This document shows, in pieces, positions 9,322 through 17,708 of a stretch of DNA of 64,000 nt (positions are counted from its first letter, which is position 1; each line of letters begins with the position of its first letter). Source of the DNA: JAAYJR01 sp964563975 (GTDB taxonomy: Bacteria; Bacteroidota; Bacteroidia; Bacteroidales; Prolixibacteraceae); NCBI GenBank assembly GCA_964563975.1, contig CAZLZJ010000002.1, positions 25,809 to 89,808 of the forward strand, in the 5' to 3' direction. The notes beneath the pieces were generated by a model. That model saw only the letters and a program-made list of their open reading frames with translations. It did not search any database and was not told the origin of the DNA. Both the position numbers and the translations under genes were made by a program.

Positions 9322-10150
9322 AGTTGTTAAGTTTAATTTCGCACAACTGCTGATGGTTGTATTTTTATTTGTCTCTTTTATTGCATGTGACAGGGATGAA
9401 GCCCTGCAGGAGGTTGCATTCTTTGATTATGAACAGATTGGTGTTATTCATAATAGAGGTATTGATTATGTTTTTAATTATGTTAAAGAAAAAACAGTAC
9501 ATTGTAAGCCTGAAATGAAAACCGGGGAAGCACTTCTCCATTTGGTAGAGGAGGGTACTCGTGAGTTTTTAAAAAAGAGTGATTTATTTGATGAACCCGG
9601 GATGGAAATTGCATTGGAGGAATCAAAAAAGCCGTTTATATTTTATAATGATTGCTTAAAGGATAACTTGAAATCATCAACAATGACAAGTGTGTGCCTT
9701 TCAGAAATTGAAGCTTTGCTGACACACAATCAGAAGGCTATCCTGATCGAGATGGATGAAATTTTTAATGGAAATATTTGGGATATTCAGGAAGTTACCT
9801 CCTCTTTGGAGGCTCTTGAGAAGAAAATTATTTCTGAATGTTCAGAGGAGGAAAAACATATATTGTTATGTGCAACTTCAATCGGGCGTCACTCTTTTCA
9901 ATACTGGTCAAACAATTTTGATTTGTGGTTTGATGAATTCGGCCCTGATATTAAATTTAAAAAGGCTCAGTTCAACTGGGCTGAAGTGGGTAAGAATGAT
10001 GTTGCTTATGGGATTGGAGGGGGCATAAGCGGAGCAGTTATCGGAGGATCAGTCACTCTTGGAGTTCTGGCGATTCCGGGTTGGGCGGTAGGTGCAATTG
10101 GCGGAGCTATCTCCGGATCTGCAGGCAATGCAATTTTGCAGGTGTGGTAG
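9311..10150 (+). CDS. Putative lipoprotein with C-terminal glycine-zipper tail
   Basis: This 279-residue protein matches no family that I recognise. The N-terminus is a signal peptide ending in a lipobox (FIAC, C26), and the following DRDE acidic run resembles lipoprotein export signals of surface lipoproteins in this phylum. The middle is acidic and helical with several cysteines. The last 46 residues (234-279) are glycine- and alanine-rich, with many small-xxx-small repeats such as GGGISGAVIGG and GAIGGAISG, and end in a terminal tryptophan; this is like the membrane-inserting parts of class II bacteriocins or glycine-zipper proteins. It stands alone except for the possible leader ORF. A toxin, anchor or envelope role are all possible. 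Confidence 0.75.
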   Translation: MKIKVVKFNFAQLLMVVFLFVSFIACDRDEALQEVAFFDYEQIGVIHNRGIDYVFNYVKEKTVHCKPEMKTGEALLHLVEEGTREFLKKSDLFDEPGMEIALEESKKPFIFYNDCLKDNLKSSTMTSVCLSEIEALLTHNQKAILIEMDEIFNGNIWDIQEVTSSLEALEKKIISECSEEEKHILLCATSIGRHSFQYWSNNFDLWFDEFGPDIKFKKAQFNWAEVGKNDVAYGIGGGISGAVIGGSVTLGVLAIPGWAVGAIGGAISGSAGNAILQVW

Positions 10151-10205
10151 AATGGTAATTAATATTACAAAATTTTAAATGAATTGTTAGTTTGTACTTG
10201 ATAAC

Positions 10206-10243
10206 TTCGGAACACTGAATTGATACTAATTCAGTGTTCCGAA
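10206..10243. repeat. Perfect 16-bp inverted repeat with 6-nt loop
   Basis: The left arm TTCGGAACACTGAATT pairs perfectly with the right arm after the loop GATACT. It lies 55 nt after the lipoprotein stop. An A-run, not a T-run, follows on the plus strand, so it is not a textbook intrinsic terminator in either direction. It could still end or protect the lipoprotein mRNA, or be an operator. Confidence 0.7.
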
Positions 10244-10295
10244 ACAAAAAAAGGGAAAAAATGACATAAGATGATTTTTTTCTGGAAAAAGCTCC

Positions 10296-10390
10296 ATCTG
10301 CTGCACTAACTTTATTAAACGAATAGGAATGACCTAAGTTTCATATTAAGCACAGCAGATTATTGAGTTAAAGCCAGAGAGTATGAAACT
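10296..10390. other. Interleaved inverted repeats, possible pseudoknot-type RNA element
   Basis: ATCTGCTG (10296-10303) is complementary to CAGCAGAT (10354-10361), and AGTTTCATA (10338-10346) is complementary to TATGAAACT (10382-10390). The order A-B-A'-B' is that of a pseudoknot. The arms are short, so chance is possible. Confidence 0.3.
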
Positions 10391-10434
10391 GGTATTTCGA
10401 TTTTAACCGTGACCCCGGGAGAATTATTAAAACA

Positions 10435-10462
10435 TATGCGAGCAAGCTATACTATATCTTTA
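10435..10462 (+). promoter_or_regulatory. Promoter-like element, copy 1 of 3
   Basis: TATG, a 16-nt spacer containing GAGCAAGCTAT, then TATCTTTA, one base from the TAnnTTTG -7 box. The spacer is nearly the same as at 31297-31324 and 50705-50732. It would drive the small membrane protein at 10567 and possibly the GT-C gene at 10887. Confidence 0.45.
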
Positions 10463-10566
10463 ATAATAAACAATTTTAATAGTATGAATCTACATGACGT
10501 TTTAAAACGCCCAAGCAATGAAAATTTGGGAACTGTTATAAATATTAACAACAAATTAATTTACGT

Positions 10567-10752
10567 ATGAAAAAATTCAAAATTTTGATTGCATTTTTTT
10601 TGTGTTGGCTGGTAAGTTCCGGTACATTGTATCTTTTAAATATTTTGTGGCCTTTAAATGAAAACCTGCCGGTTAAAAATCTAATTATCAACACTTTTTT
10701 TATGTCTGTAATTATTATTGTAATACTTTTGGCAACCCGAAACCGGAAATGA
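10567..10752 (+). CDS. Small two-helix membrane protein
   Basis: A 61-residue hydrophobic protein with two predicted membrane spans (about residues 6-28 and 40-56) and a basic C-terminal RNRK that suggests a cytoplasmic end. I recognise no family. It lies about 105 nt after the promoter-like element and 134 nt before a GT-C glycosyltransferase gene, separated from it by a strong hairpin. Small two-helix proteins next to GT-C enzymes can be accessory subunits, but that is speculation here. Confidence 0.55.
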   Translation: MKKFKILIAFFLCWLVSSGTLYLLNILWPLNENLPVKNLIINTFFMSVIIIVILLATRNRK

Positions 10753-10775
10753 TAAAAAAGTGTAAATTTGATCAT

Positions 10776-10814
10776 ATGGTGAGGCGGCAGGATAAACCTG
10801 CAAAGCCTCGCCAT
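10776..10814 (+). terminator. Strong hairpin between small membrane protein and GT-C gene
   Basis: A 10-bp outer stem (ATGGTGAGGC with GCCTCGCCAT, one G-T pair) encloses a 5-bp inner stem (GCAGG with CCTGC, loop ATAAA). Only a short T-run (TTTC) follows, so it is a weak terminator or an attenuator/processing hairpin within the transcript rather than a clear stop. Confidence 0.5.
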
Positions 10815-10886
10815 TTTCAGCGGCAAAATTATTGAATTCACTAACAACTGCTTAGAGGGATTCATGAAAATATATAAAATATAATA

Positions 10887-12455
10887 ATGAATAGAAATAG
10901 CAGCGCTATATTTTTGACAGCTTTGGTTGTCATCTCTTTATTATACGGATATCACAGAATAATAGAGTTACCTCCCTATTCAATTCATCAGTGGAGGCAA
11001 ACTGACGGATTAAGTATTGCACTGAACTACTATAAAGAGGGGATGAACTTCTTCGAACCCAAGATGCATTTTAACTATTCTGAAGGGGGTAAAGGCGTGG
11101 GCGAGTTTCCTATTATATATTATATAGATGCTTTGATCTGGAAAATAACAGGGCAATCCTCTTTTGCTGCCAGATTAGTTAATCTTCTACTGAGCTTTTC
11201 CGGCTTTATTATTTTGTATAAAGCTATTTACAAAATAATAAATTACCGCTTTCCGGCAATTATTATACCGCTTTTTATATTTAGTTCTCCTCTGATAGCT
11301 TTTTATTCTAACAATTTCCTGGTAAATGTTCCTGCTTTATCTTTAATATTTATTTGCTGGTATTTTTTTGTAAGATATTATACGGATAAAAAACTCAGAT
11401 ATCTTGCCCTGTTTGCATTTTTTGCAACAATGTCAGTGCTTTTAAGGAGTACAATGTTTATAGGAGTAGTGCCGGTTTTTATTTTGTTCTTTTTAGAAAA
11501 GATAGGTTATTTTAAAAAAAAGATATTTGTTAACGACTTCCGTCTGGAAGGATTACTTCTTTTAACACCTTGCATTTTCCTGTTTATATGGCTGCTATTT
11601 ATACGCAACTACAATGCATCAAGCAATTCGGTTTATTTTTTAACAACAATAAGACCTGTTTGGGAATTGGGAAAGGAAGAGATTTTAAAAACCTGGCATA
11701 TGTTTACAGGTAATATTATGTTTACTATATATAATCCCGGAATACTGTTTATTATTGGAATTTCAATTATTCTGATGCTCCTGGTTATTACAAAATTAAA
11801 CAGGTACTTAGTGGTTTTTAATATCTCAATATTAATTTCTCTTTTATTATATATGCTTTTGTGGTATGCAAATCTGGATGTGCATGATTACTATTTAATT
11901 GAACTGTTTTTACTTATTCCGCCACTTTATCTGTCATTAGTCATCTTTTTTAAAAAATATTTAACAGTAATTTTTAATTCATGGATAACTAAAACCCTGA
12001 TTTTGTTAATTTTGATTTTTTCAGTGGGTGACAGTACTGTAAAAGTCAGATTGAAATATAATTTAACAGATAGTTTTGTCAGTCAGATGCTGCTTTCGGA
12101 AAGAGAAATTGATAAGTGGGATTGGTATCATTGGGATTACGAATCTAAGTTCAGAGCATATGAAACCATTAAACCATATTTAAGAAGTATTGGGATAAAA
12201 CGGGATGATATTGTTGTAAGTATACCGGATCAGTCACCCAATATCTCTTTATATTTCATGGATCAAAAGGGGTTCACTTCATTATATCAGGAAGGGAAAT
12301 CAATTAAAGAGCAACTTGACTGTTTTATTGGCAGGAATGCTGAATATTTAATTATTAACGATACAACGTTATACCAAAAGGAGGAGTTTAGCGAGTATCT
12401 TAAAAAGAAGATTGGCAGCTATAAAAATATTGAGATTTTTAAATTGCAGGAGTGA
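10887..12455 (+). CDS. GT-C type membrane glycosyltransferase (PMT/ArnT-like)
   Basis: A 522-residue protein with about ten or more hydrophobic spans followed by a soluble C-terminal part from about residue 400. The first periplasmic loop carries HQWRQTDG, the acidic motif expected of GT-C enzymes, which use polyprenyl-phosphate sugars as donors on the outer face of the inner membrane. The closest analogues are the PMT_2/ArnT-like families. The acceptor is unknown. No other sugar genes are adjacent, but the same promoter-like element stands upstream of this locus and of the glycan operon at 50.7 kb. Confidence 0.75.
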   Translation: MNRNSSAIFLTALVVISLLYGYHRIIELPPYSIHQWRQTDGLSIALNYYKEGMNFFEPKMHFNYSEGGKGVGEFPIIYYIDALIWKITGQSSFAARLVNLLLSFSGFIILYKAIYKIINYRFPAIIIPLFIFSSPLIAFYSNNFLVNVPALSLIFICWYFFVRYYTDKKLRYLALFAFFATMSVLLRSTMFIGVVPVFILFFLEKIGYFKKKIFVNDFRLEGLLLLTPCIFLFIWLLFIRNYNASSNSVYFLTTIRPVWELGKEEILKTWHMFTGNIMFTIYNPGILFIIGISIILMLLVITKLNRYLVVFNISILISLLLYMLLWYANLDVHDYYLIELFLLIPPLYLSLVIFFKKYLTVIFNSWITKTLILLILIFSVGDSTVKVRLKYNLTDSFVSQMLLSEREIDKWDWYHWDYESKFRAYETIKPYLRSIGIKRDDIVVSIPDQSPNISLYFMDQKGFTSLYQEGKSIKEQLDCFIGRNAEYLIINDTTLYQKEEFSEYLKKKIGSYKNIEIFKLQE

Positions 12456-12511
12456 TAAATATATTTAAATAATGTTTGTTATTTTGCGCCACAAAATGAA
12501 AAATTATTTAA

Positions 12512-12838
12512 ATGAATTGGATACTTTTAGTTATAGCTGGCTTATTTGAAATTGGTTTTGCATTTTGCCTTGGAAAAGCCAGAGAATCTTCCGGATTAAT
12601 TGCTGCTTCGTGGTATGCCGGTTTTGCAATATGTGCTGCAATAAGTGGATATTTATTGATAAAAGTAACCAGGCACTTGCCAATTGGCACAGCTTATGCC
12701 GTATGGACAGGAATAGGAGCGGCCGGAACCGTGCTTTTGGGTATTCTGGTTTTTAATGAGCCTGCAGACTTTTGGAGACTCTTTTTTATAACAATGCTGA
12801 TCCTTTCAATAATCGGATTAAAAACAGTCTCGGCCTGA
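12512..12838 (+). CDS. SMR family transporter (Gdx/SugE-like)
   Basis: A 108-residue four-helix protein of the small multidrug resistance family. The essential glutamate is in helix 1 (AGLFEIGFAF, E13) and the signature PIGTAYAVWTGIGA is intact. This last motif resembles the Gdx/SugE branch, which exports guanidinium, more than the EmrE drug-export branch. It would act as an antiparallel dimer in the inner membrane. No guanidine riboswitch was recognised in the 56 nt upstream, and it converges with the acyltransferase gene. Confidence 0.85.
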   Translation: MNWILLVIAGLFEIGFAFCLGKARESSGLIAASWYAGFAICAAISGYLLIKVTRHLPIGTAYAVWTGIGAAGTVLLGILVFNEPADFWRLFFITMLILSIIGLKTVSA

Positions 12839-12846
12839 TTTGCACA

Positions 12847-13785
12847 TTATATGGTAAGAGGTATATCCGGAGGCCTTTTATGTTTCCAACGGCGATGAGA
12901 CCACAGGTAGTATTCAGGTTCATTTTTTATGATCTCTTCCATTTTGCGAACATATGCTAATATTATTTCATTTGGTTCAACAGCAGAAGGTTTTTCAATG
13001 AGTGTGCTAAAGTAAATATCATATCTGCCTCTGCCTCTTTTTTTAGTATTCTGAAAAATTATCGGGGCGTCTGTTTTAACGGCAATTTTTTCAGGCCCTG
13101 AAAAAAAAGGAGCTTCACGATTAAGAAATATGGTCCACAGCTTTGAATTAGCAGGTGCAGTCTGGTCTGCACCCAACCATAGTGCCGAAGGAGAATTATT
13201 ACGATTAATATCAAATACAACTCTTGCTGATTTATCAACAGGTATACATTTGCCTCCCCATCTTTCTCTTGAGTGGATAAGGAATTTTTCAAATACTTTA
13301 TTTCCCCTGACAGGACTATAAAGCATCAGTAATCTGTAATTTAACATTTTCTGAAAAAAACTTGCCCATTCCCAGTTATTGTGGTGCATGGCAAGAACGA
13401 TGATACTTTTGTTTTTATATGAATAGCTGTTCATCATATCCAGACCGTGAATAGTTAATCTTTTATTTAGTTCGTTTTCACTGATTGTGTGCAATTTTAC
13501 AGTTTCCAAAATCAGGTCTGAAAGATGCTTGTAATACTTTTTCATGATTATCCGGATCTCTCTATTTGATTTTTCAGGAAATGCATAATGTAAGTTTTCT
13601 AATATTACTTTACGCCGGTATTTGATTATTTTGCTTAATATCAGATATAGCAAATCCGATAAAAGATAGATTACACTGAAAGGCAAATAAGATATTAAGA
13701 GCAAAAAAGTTGTTAATATTTTATTGAAAAATATATTTAAAGGAGCGTTGGAATTTTCAGGTTTTGTCTTTTGTTTTCTACTCAT
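12847..13785 (-). CDS. LpxL/HtrB-like lysophospholipid acyltransferase
   Basis: A 312-residue membrane-anchored acyltransferase with an N-terminal hydrophobic segment (about 20-50). The HX4(D/E) catalytic motif appears as HHNNWE (about residues 133-138). The family includes LpxL/LpxM, which add secondary acyl chains to lipid A at the inner membrane. In Bacteroidota one such enzyme commonly makes penta-acylated lipid A. The start region lies 72 nt from the divergent glycerophosphodiesterase gene, so the two may share regulatory DNA. Confidence 0.88.
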   Translation of the reverse strand: MSRKQKTKPENSNAPLNIFFNKILTTFLLLISYLPFSVIYLLSDLLYLILSKIIKYRRKVILENLHYAFPEKSNREIRIIMKKYYKHLSDLILETVKLHTISENELNKRLTIHGLDMMNSYSYKNKSIIVLAMHHNNWEWASFFQKMLNYRLLMLYSPVRGNKVFEKFLIHSRERWGGKCIPVDKSARVVFDINRNNSPSALWLGADQTAPANSKLWTIFLNREAPFFSGPEKIAVKTDAPIIFQNTKKRGRGRYDIYFSTLIEKPSAVEPNEIILAYVRKMEEIIKNEPEYYLWSHRRWKHKRPPDIPLTI

Positions 13786-13857
13786 TTGCTATGTAATAAT
13801 TTTTTACAATAATAGTTAAAAATAATTTTTAACTTGCGCATAATTTAAAACTATGAT

Positions 13858-14637
13858 ATGAGGACATCTTTGATTTTTATAATAATGACTATTTGGTCCG
13901 TGGGGCTTTTTGCCCAGCCATATTATATTGCTCACAGGGGTGCATCCTATCTTGCCCCTGAAAATACTGTTGCTTCTGCTCAGCTGGCATGGGAACTTGG
14001 TGCCGATGCAGTTGAAATTGATATTTATCTGTCGAGCGACAATAAAATAATGGTAATTCATGATAACAACACTAAGAGGATTTCCGGGAATAAAGACAAT
14101 CTGCTTGTCCGTTCAACTACATCTGACCGGCTGCGCCGGGTTGATGCGGGTTTATGGAAGGGAGAACAGTTTAAGGGTGAAAAAATCCCTTTTTTATCAG
14201 AAATAATTGAAACTGTTCCTGAAGGAAAGATTCTTGTTGTGGAAATTAAGTGCGGAAGCGAAATAATCCCCGAATTGAAAAAATGTATTGCAAGTAGCGG
14301 TAAAGAGGAACAAATGGTGTTTATAAGTTTTGGGTGGGAAACAATTATAGATACGAAAGAGGCTTTTCCGGGAAATAAATGTTATTGGCTCAGTTCAGAT
14401 AAATCAGTACTTAAAAAGAAGATCAAAGAGGTTGCCGGCAACGGCCTTACAGGAGTTAATCTGCATTACTCCGTTATAGATAAAAAGATTGTAAGGTCTG
14501 CAAAAGCAAAAGGCCTTGATGTTCTTTCATGGACCATTGATGACCCGGCTGAAGCCAAACGTCTTATTGGCATTGGTGTTTACGGTATAACTACCAACAG
14601 GCCTGCCTGGTTGAAAAACCAGCTTGGAAATAATTAA
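13858..14637 (+). CDS. Secreted glycerophosphodiester phosphodiesterase
   Basis: A 259-residue GDPD-family enzyme with an N-terminal signal peptide ending near LFAQP. It hydrolyses deacylated phospholipids to glycerol 3-phosphate and an alcohol. The catalytic histidines and metal ligands are in AHRGASYLAPENT, VEIDIY and MVIHDNNTKR, and the C-terminal VLSWTIDD is also typical. It is likely periplasmic. It is divergent from the acyltransferase gene, which is compatible with lipid turnover, though no operon links them. Confidence 0.92.
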   Translation: MRTSLIFIIMTIWSVGLFAQPYYIAHRGASYLAPENTVASAQLAWELGADAVEIDIYLSSDNKIMVIHDNNTKRISGNKDNLLVRSTTSDRLRRVDAGLWKGEQFKGEKIPFLSEIIETVPEGKILVVEIKCGSEIIPELKKCIASSGKEEQMVFISFGWETIIDTKEAFPGNKCYWLSSDKSVLKKKIKEVAGNGLTGVNLHYSVIDKKIVRSAKAKGLDVLSWTIDDPAEAKRLIGIGVYGITTNRPAWLKNQLGNN

Positions 14638-14754
14638 TATTGATCGTCTGATCAGCCGGAGGTTTATATCTTAAATACAGAGATTGAAAGTATATCAATT
14701 CCGGTGTAAGTAAAAGAAAAGTTTATCTTTTTCCAATAAAAAATCTCTTTATAA

Positions 14755-15147
14755 TCAGGAGATATTTTCTATAACTTTCTTTAATTTTTTTTGAATTTCT
14801 CCGGCAATCTCTTTTACAATCTTGTTGTTGACAGGCATCATTAAAATAACTGAATCTATTGCTGCTACTTCAATTTTACCTTTAAGGTTTTCCTGCACAA
14901 CAACATTGCATGGCAAAAGTACCCCTAATTGAGGTTCCTGCTGAAGAGCCAAATAGGCATAATGCGGATTACATGCTCCCAATATTCTGTACTTTCTGAA
15001 GTTTACATGGATTTTATTCTTGAAGATATTCTGTACGTCAATATCTGCGGTTACTCCAAATCCCTCTTTAGCCAGTCCGGCTTTAACTGTTTCTAAAACC
15101 TCTTCAAAGCTTTTTCCTGATATGACAGTTTTAAAAAAGTAACTCAT
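14755..15147 (-). CDS. DUF302 domain protein
   Basis: A 130-residue protein matching the DUF302 pattern: an N-terminal strand-helix unit (residues 1-40), the segment YRILGACNPHYAYLAL, then GVLLPCNVVVQE with a conserved cysteine and a C-terminal helix. The cellular role of DUF302 proteins is not established; the two cysteines could bind metal or heme. There is no signal peptide, so it is cytoplasmic. It is a single gene facing the glycerophosphodiesterase gene. Confidence 0.85.
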   Translation of the reverse strand: MSYFFKTVISGKSFEEVLETVKAGLAKEGFGVTADIDVQNIFKNKIHVNFRKYRILGACNPHYAYLALQQEPQLGVLLPCNVVVQENLKGKIEVAAIDSVILMMPVNNKIVKEIAGEIQKKLKKVIENIS

Positions 15148-15268
15148 TTTTTATGTTGATCAAATTTTAAAATAGAACTGAAAGGCATTTTAAAGAGAAC
15201 ATAAATGTCTTCAAATTGTTCTAATGATTTTCTATCTTGTGCAAAATTTATTTTTAATATTCAGTAAA

Positions 15269-16366
15269 GTGAAGAAGTATTTATTATTGGTAACAGTAGT
15301 TGCTTTTTTTGCCTGTAACAGGCAGAAAGATAATGGATTTGAGATAAAAGTTAATCTTACCGGCTCACAGGGTAAAATCCTTTTGGAAAAGAGGAATGGA
15401 AATGATTGGATTCCTGTTGATACAGCTGAGATTAAAGATGGGTTGGCCATATTAAAAGGTGAGGTTAAATATCCGGAAGATTATTATATATCTATTTTGG
15501 GAGAGGAACCTAAAACAGTTGTTTTTGTCGAGAATACCGGAATAACAGTTACAGGGCATGCAGATTCATTGGAAAATGTCAGGGTTGCCGGATCAAAAAC
15601 ACATGACGAATATAACAGGATAAATACCCGGATAAGAGAGATAGGGGAAGAGTATATTGGATTGTATCAACAGGCAAGGAGTGCAGGAAATTCGGGAGAT
15701 ACCGAAAAGGCCGGACAACTTATGAAAAAAGTGCAGGAGCTGTACAACGGCGTTTTAAATCTTCAGAAAGATTTTATAAAAAACAATCCTGATTCTTATG
15801 CCGTTCCTTACTTTTTGAACAGGATACAATATGGATTGGAGATTGAGGAGTTGGATGAACTGGTTACGGGTATCAGTGAGGAGGTGTTAAGTGTTCCATC
15901 TCTGGCTGAATTGAAGGAGAGGGTAGATAAAATGAGATCTTTTACAATAGGTAAAGCTGCACCTGATTTTGTAATGAACGACCCTCAGGGAAATCCTGTA
16001 AGATTTTCTGATGTTTATTCAAAGAATAAATATACTCTGCTTGACTTTTGGGCGGCTTGGTGCGGGCCTTGCAGAACGGAGAATCCAAATGTTGTGGCTG
16101 TATATAATGATTATAAAAACAGAGGCTTTGGTGTATTCGGAGTGTCGCTCGATCGTGATAAGCAGGCCTGGTTGAAAGCAATAGAAGATGATAAGCTTGC
16201 CTGGACTCATGTTTCTGACCTGGCCTACTGGAATAATGCGGTTGCACGTATGTATCTTATCAGTTCAATACCTTCGAATCTCATTGTTGATCAACATGGT
16301 AAGATAGTGGCCAGGAATAAGAGGGCAGAAGAGCTGAGGCAAACTGTTTCCGGTTTGCTTGAGTGA
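15269..16366 (+). CDS. TlpA-like thiol-disulfide lipoprotein (DUF4369 plus thioredoxin)
   Basis: A 365-residue envelope lipoprotein. The GTG at 15269 gives a compact lipoprotein signal (KKYLLLVTVVAFFAC, C16); an in-frame ATG at 15224 would put an odd hydrophobic stretch in front of it. Residues about 20-110 resemble DUF4369, followed by a helical linker and a C-terminal AhpC/TSA-thioredoxin domain with the redox motif WCGPC (about 264-268) and a cis-proline in SSIPSNLIVD. It probably reduces or isomerises periplasmic disulfides. fmt follows after a possible tiny ORF. Confidence 0.88.
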   Translation: MKKYLLLVTVVAFFACNRQKDNGFEIKVNLTGSQGKILLEKRNGNDWIPVDTAEIKDGLAILKGEVKYPEDYYISILGEEPKTVVFVENTGITVTGHADSLENVRVAGSKTHDEYNRINTRIREIGEEYIGLYQQARSAGNSGDTEKAGQLMKKVQELYNGVLNLQKDFIKNNPDSYAVPYFLNRIQYGLEIEELDELVTGISEEVLSVPSLAELKERVDKMRSFTIGKAAPDFVMNDPQGNPVRFSDVYSKNKYTLLDFWAAWCGPCRTENPNVVAVYNDYKNRGFGVFGVSLDRDKQAWLKAIEDDKLAWTHVSDLAYWNNAVARMYLISSIPSNLIVDQHGKIVARNKRAEELRQTVSGLLE

Positions 16367-16369
16367 TTT

Positions 16370-16435
16370 ATGCCAAATGGATTATTGGTAATATTTATCA
16401 CTGTTGCAGGAGTGTTCCTTTTCTTTTTAAAATGA
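16370..16435 (+). CDS. Possible 21-residue membrane peptide
   Basis: A short frame between the TlpA-like gene and fmt, beginning MPNGLLVIFITVAGVFLF and ending in FLK. It would form one transmembrane helix. It starts 3 nt after the preceding stop, which fits operon spacing, but there is no other support and chance is likely. Confidence 0.2.
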   Translation: MPNGLLVIFITVAGVFLFFLK

Positions 16436-16459
16436 TTACTTTTGTTTAAAAATATTTTA

Positions 16460-17431
16460 ATGACAGGAAAAGAACTAAGTATTGTTTTTATGGGGACTCC
16501 TGCTTTTGCTGTAACCAGCTTGGAAGAGTTGACGGGAGGTGGTTATAATATTACTGCAGTTGTTACAGCACCCGATAAGCAGGCAGGCCGCGGACAAAAA
16601 CTTACAGAGTCTGCAGTAAAAAAATATGCTCTCAGGGAAAATATACCTGTTCTCCAACCGGAAAAATTAAAAGATCCCGGATTTATTGAAGAGTTGAAAC
16701 TGCTTAATGCTGATCTTTTTATAGTTGTTGCCTTCAGGATGCTTCCTGAAGTTGTTTGGAAGATGCCCCGCTTGGGGACATTTAACCTGCATGCTTCCCT
16801 GTTGCCTCAGTATCGCGGGGCAGCTCCTCTTAACTGGGCCATAATAAATGGTGAAACTAAATCAGGAGTAACTACTTTTATGATTGATCATGAAATTGAT
16901 AAAGGTAAAGTGCTTTTGCAAAAGGAGTGCAGTATAGGAGAAAATGATACAGTTGGAGATTTGCATGACAAGTTGATGAAGATAGGGGCAGATTTGGTAA
17001 TAGACACAATAGAAGGGATTGCTGAAGGAGATTTAAAACCAGTTGATCAGTCAGAGTTATATGTTAAAAATAGCATTAAGCTTGCCCCAAAGTTGTTTAA
17101 AGAGGATTGTAAAATTGATTGGTTTGCTGATTCTGAAAAAGTCAGGAACTTAATTCGCGGTCTTTCACCTCATCCTGCTGCCTGGGCTAACCTTGTACAT
17201 ACGAAATCAGGAAGAACCATTCCTTGTAAAATTTATCTTACACTTCCGGTAATTTCAGTTGAAAATGGCGTTCCGGGTACAATTGATTCAGATGGGGAGT
17301 CTTATTTGAATGTAGCTTGTGCAAATGGGTGGCTGGAAATTAAAAATATTCAGCTTTCCGGAAAAAAGAGATTAGAAACAAGCTCTTTTCTGAGAGGATT
17401 CAGGAATATATCAGACTATCGTTTTGAATGA
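16460..17431 (+). CDS. fmt: Methionyl-tRNA formyltransferase
   Basis: A 323-residue enzyme that formylates initiator methionyl-tRNA using 10-formyltetrahydrofolate. The N-terminal formyltransferase fold begins IVFMGTPAFAV; the catalytic segment NLHASLLPQYRGAAPLNWAI contains the conserved asparagine and histidine. A C-terminal OB-like domain starts near residue 210 (LSPHPAAWA). The ATG at 16460 is preferred to a TTG at 16442, which adds six residues without support. It is followed by a 277-nt gap before groES. Confidence 0.95.
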   Translation: MTGKELSIVFMGTPAFAVTSLEELTGGGYNITAVVTAPDKQAGRGQKLTESAVKKYALRENIPVLQPEKLKDPGFIEELKLLNADLFIVVAFRMLPEVVWKMPRLGTFNLHASLLPQYRGAAPLNWAIINGETKSGVTTFMIDHEIDKGKVLLQKECSIGENDTVGDLHDKLMKIGADLVIDTIEGIAEGDLKPVDQSELYVKNSIKLAPKLFKEDCKIDWFADSEKVRNLIRGLSPHPAAWANLVHTKSGRTIPCKIYLTLPVISVENGVPGTIDSDGESYLNVACANGWLEIKNIQLSGKKRLETSSFLRGFRNISDYRFE

Positions 17432-17511
17432 TCTTTGTTAACTTCTCTTGTTCCTGTAATGTAAATGAGATGGCTGATTAAATGAATTTTTGGTGTCTGA
17501 TTACTGTCAGC

Positions 17512-17530
17512 ATGTCATAAAAAGTGACAT
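17512..17530. promoter_or_regulatory. Inverted repeat upstream of groES
   Basis: ATGTCA and TGACAT are separated by 7 nt in the 277-nt region between fmt and groES. A second TGACA lies nearby at about 17588. No CIRCE element (TTAGCACTC/GAGTGCTAA) is present, so HrcA control of groESL by the usual site is not seen. The role of this repeat is unknown. Confidence 0.3.
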
Positions 17531-17708
17531 TTATCATATAAGCCTATTAATCAAATATTTAAATTATTAAAAGTTAGCAAAGAGAAATGACAGTATGAAA
17601 AATTGTCCAGTTTTATTTTAAAAAATCATATCTCTGTTAATTGGCATAAAATATGATATTGCAGTTTATTGATTTTAAAATAATTGTTTAATAATAAATT
17701 GAATAACA

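Larger units (their letters stand above)
10151..10566. other. Non-coding region with several inverted repeats and a promoter
   Basis: These 416 bases hold no convincing gene. They contain a perfect 16-bp inverted repeat (10206-10243), two interleaved inverted repeats (10296-10390) and a promoter-like element that recurs twice elsewhere in the window (10435-10462). A 28-codon frame at 10484-10570 ends over the next ATG but has no other support. Confidence 0.6.

Noticed and set aside
10484..10570. A 28-codon frame ending over the start of the small membrane protein
   Set aside because: No ribosome binding site, no recognisable features, and such short frames are expected by chance.
12456..12511. 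Guanidine riboswitch before the SMR gene
   Set aside because: The 56-nt gap is too short and shows none of the conserved hairpins of guanidine riboswitches.
17651..17673. Possible sigma-54 promoter (TTGGCA ... TTGCA) before groES
   Set aside because: The GG and GC elements are about 14 bases apart instead of 10, so the spacing is wrong.
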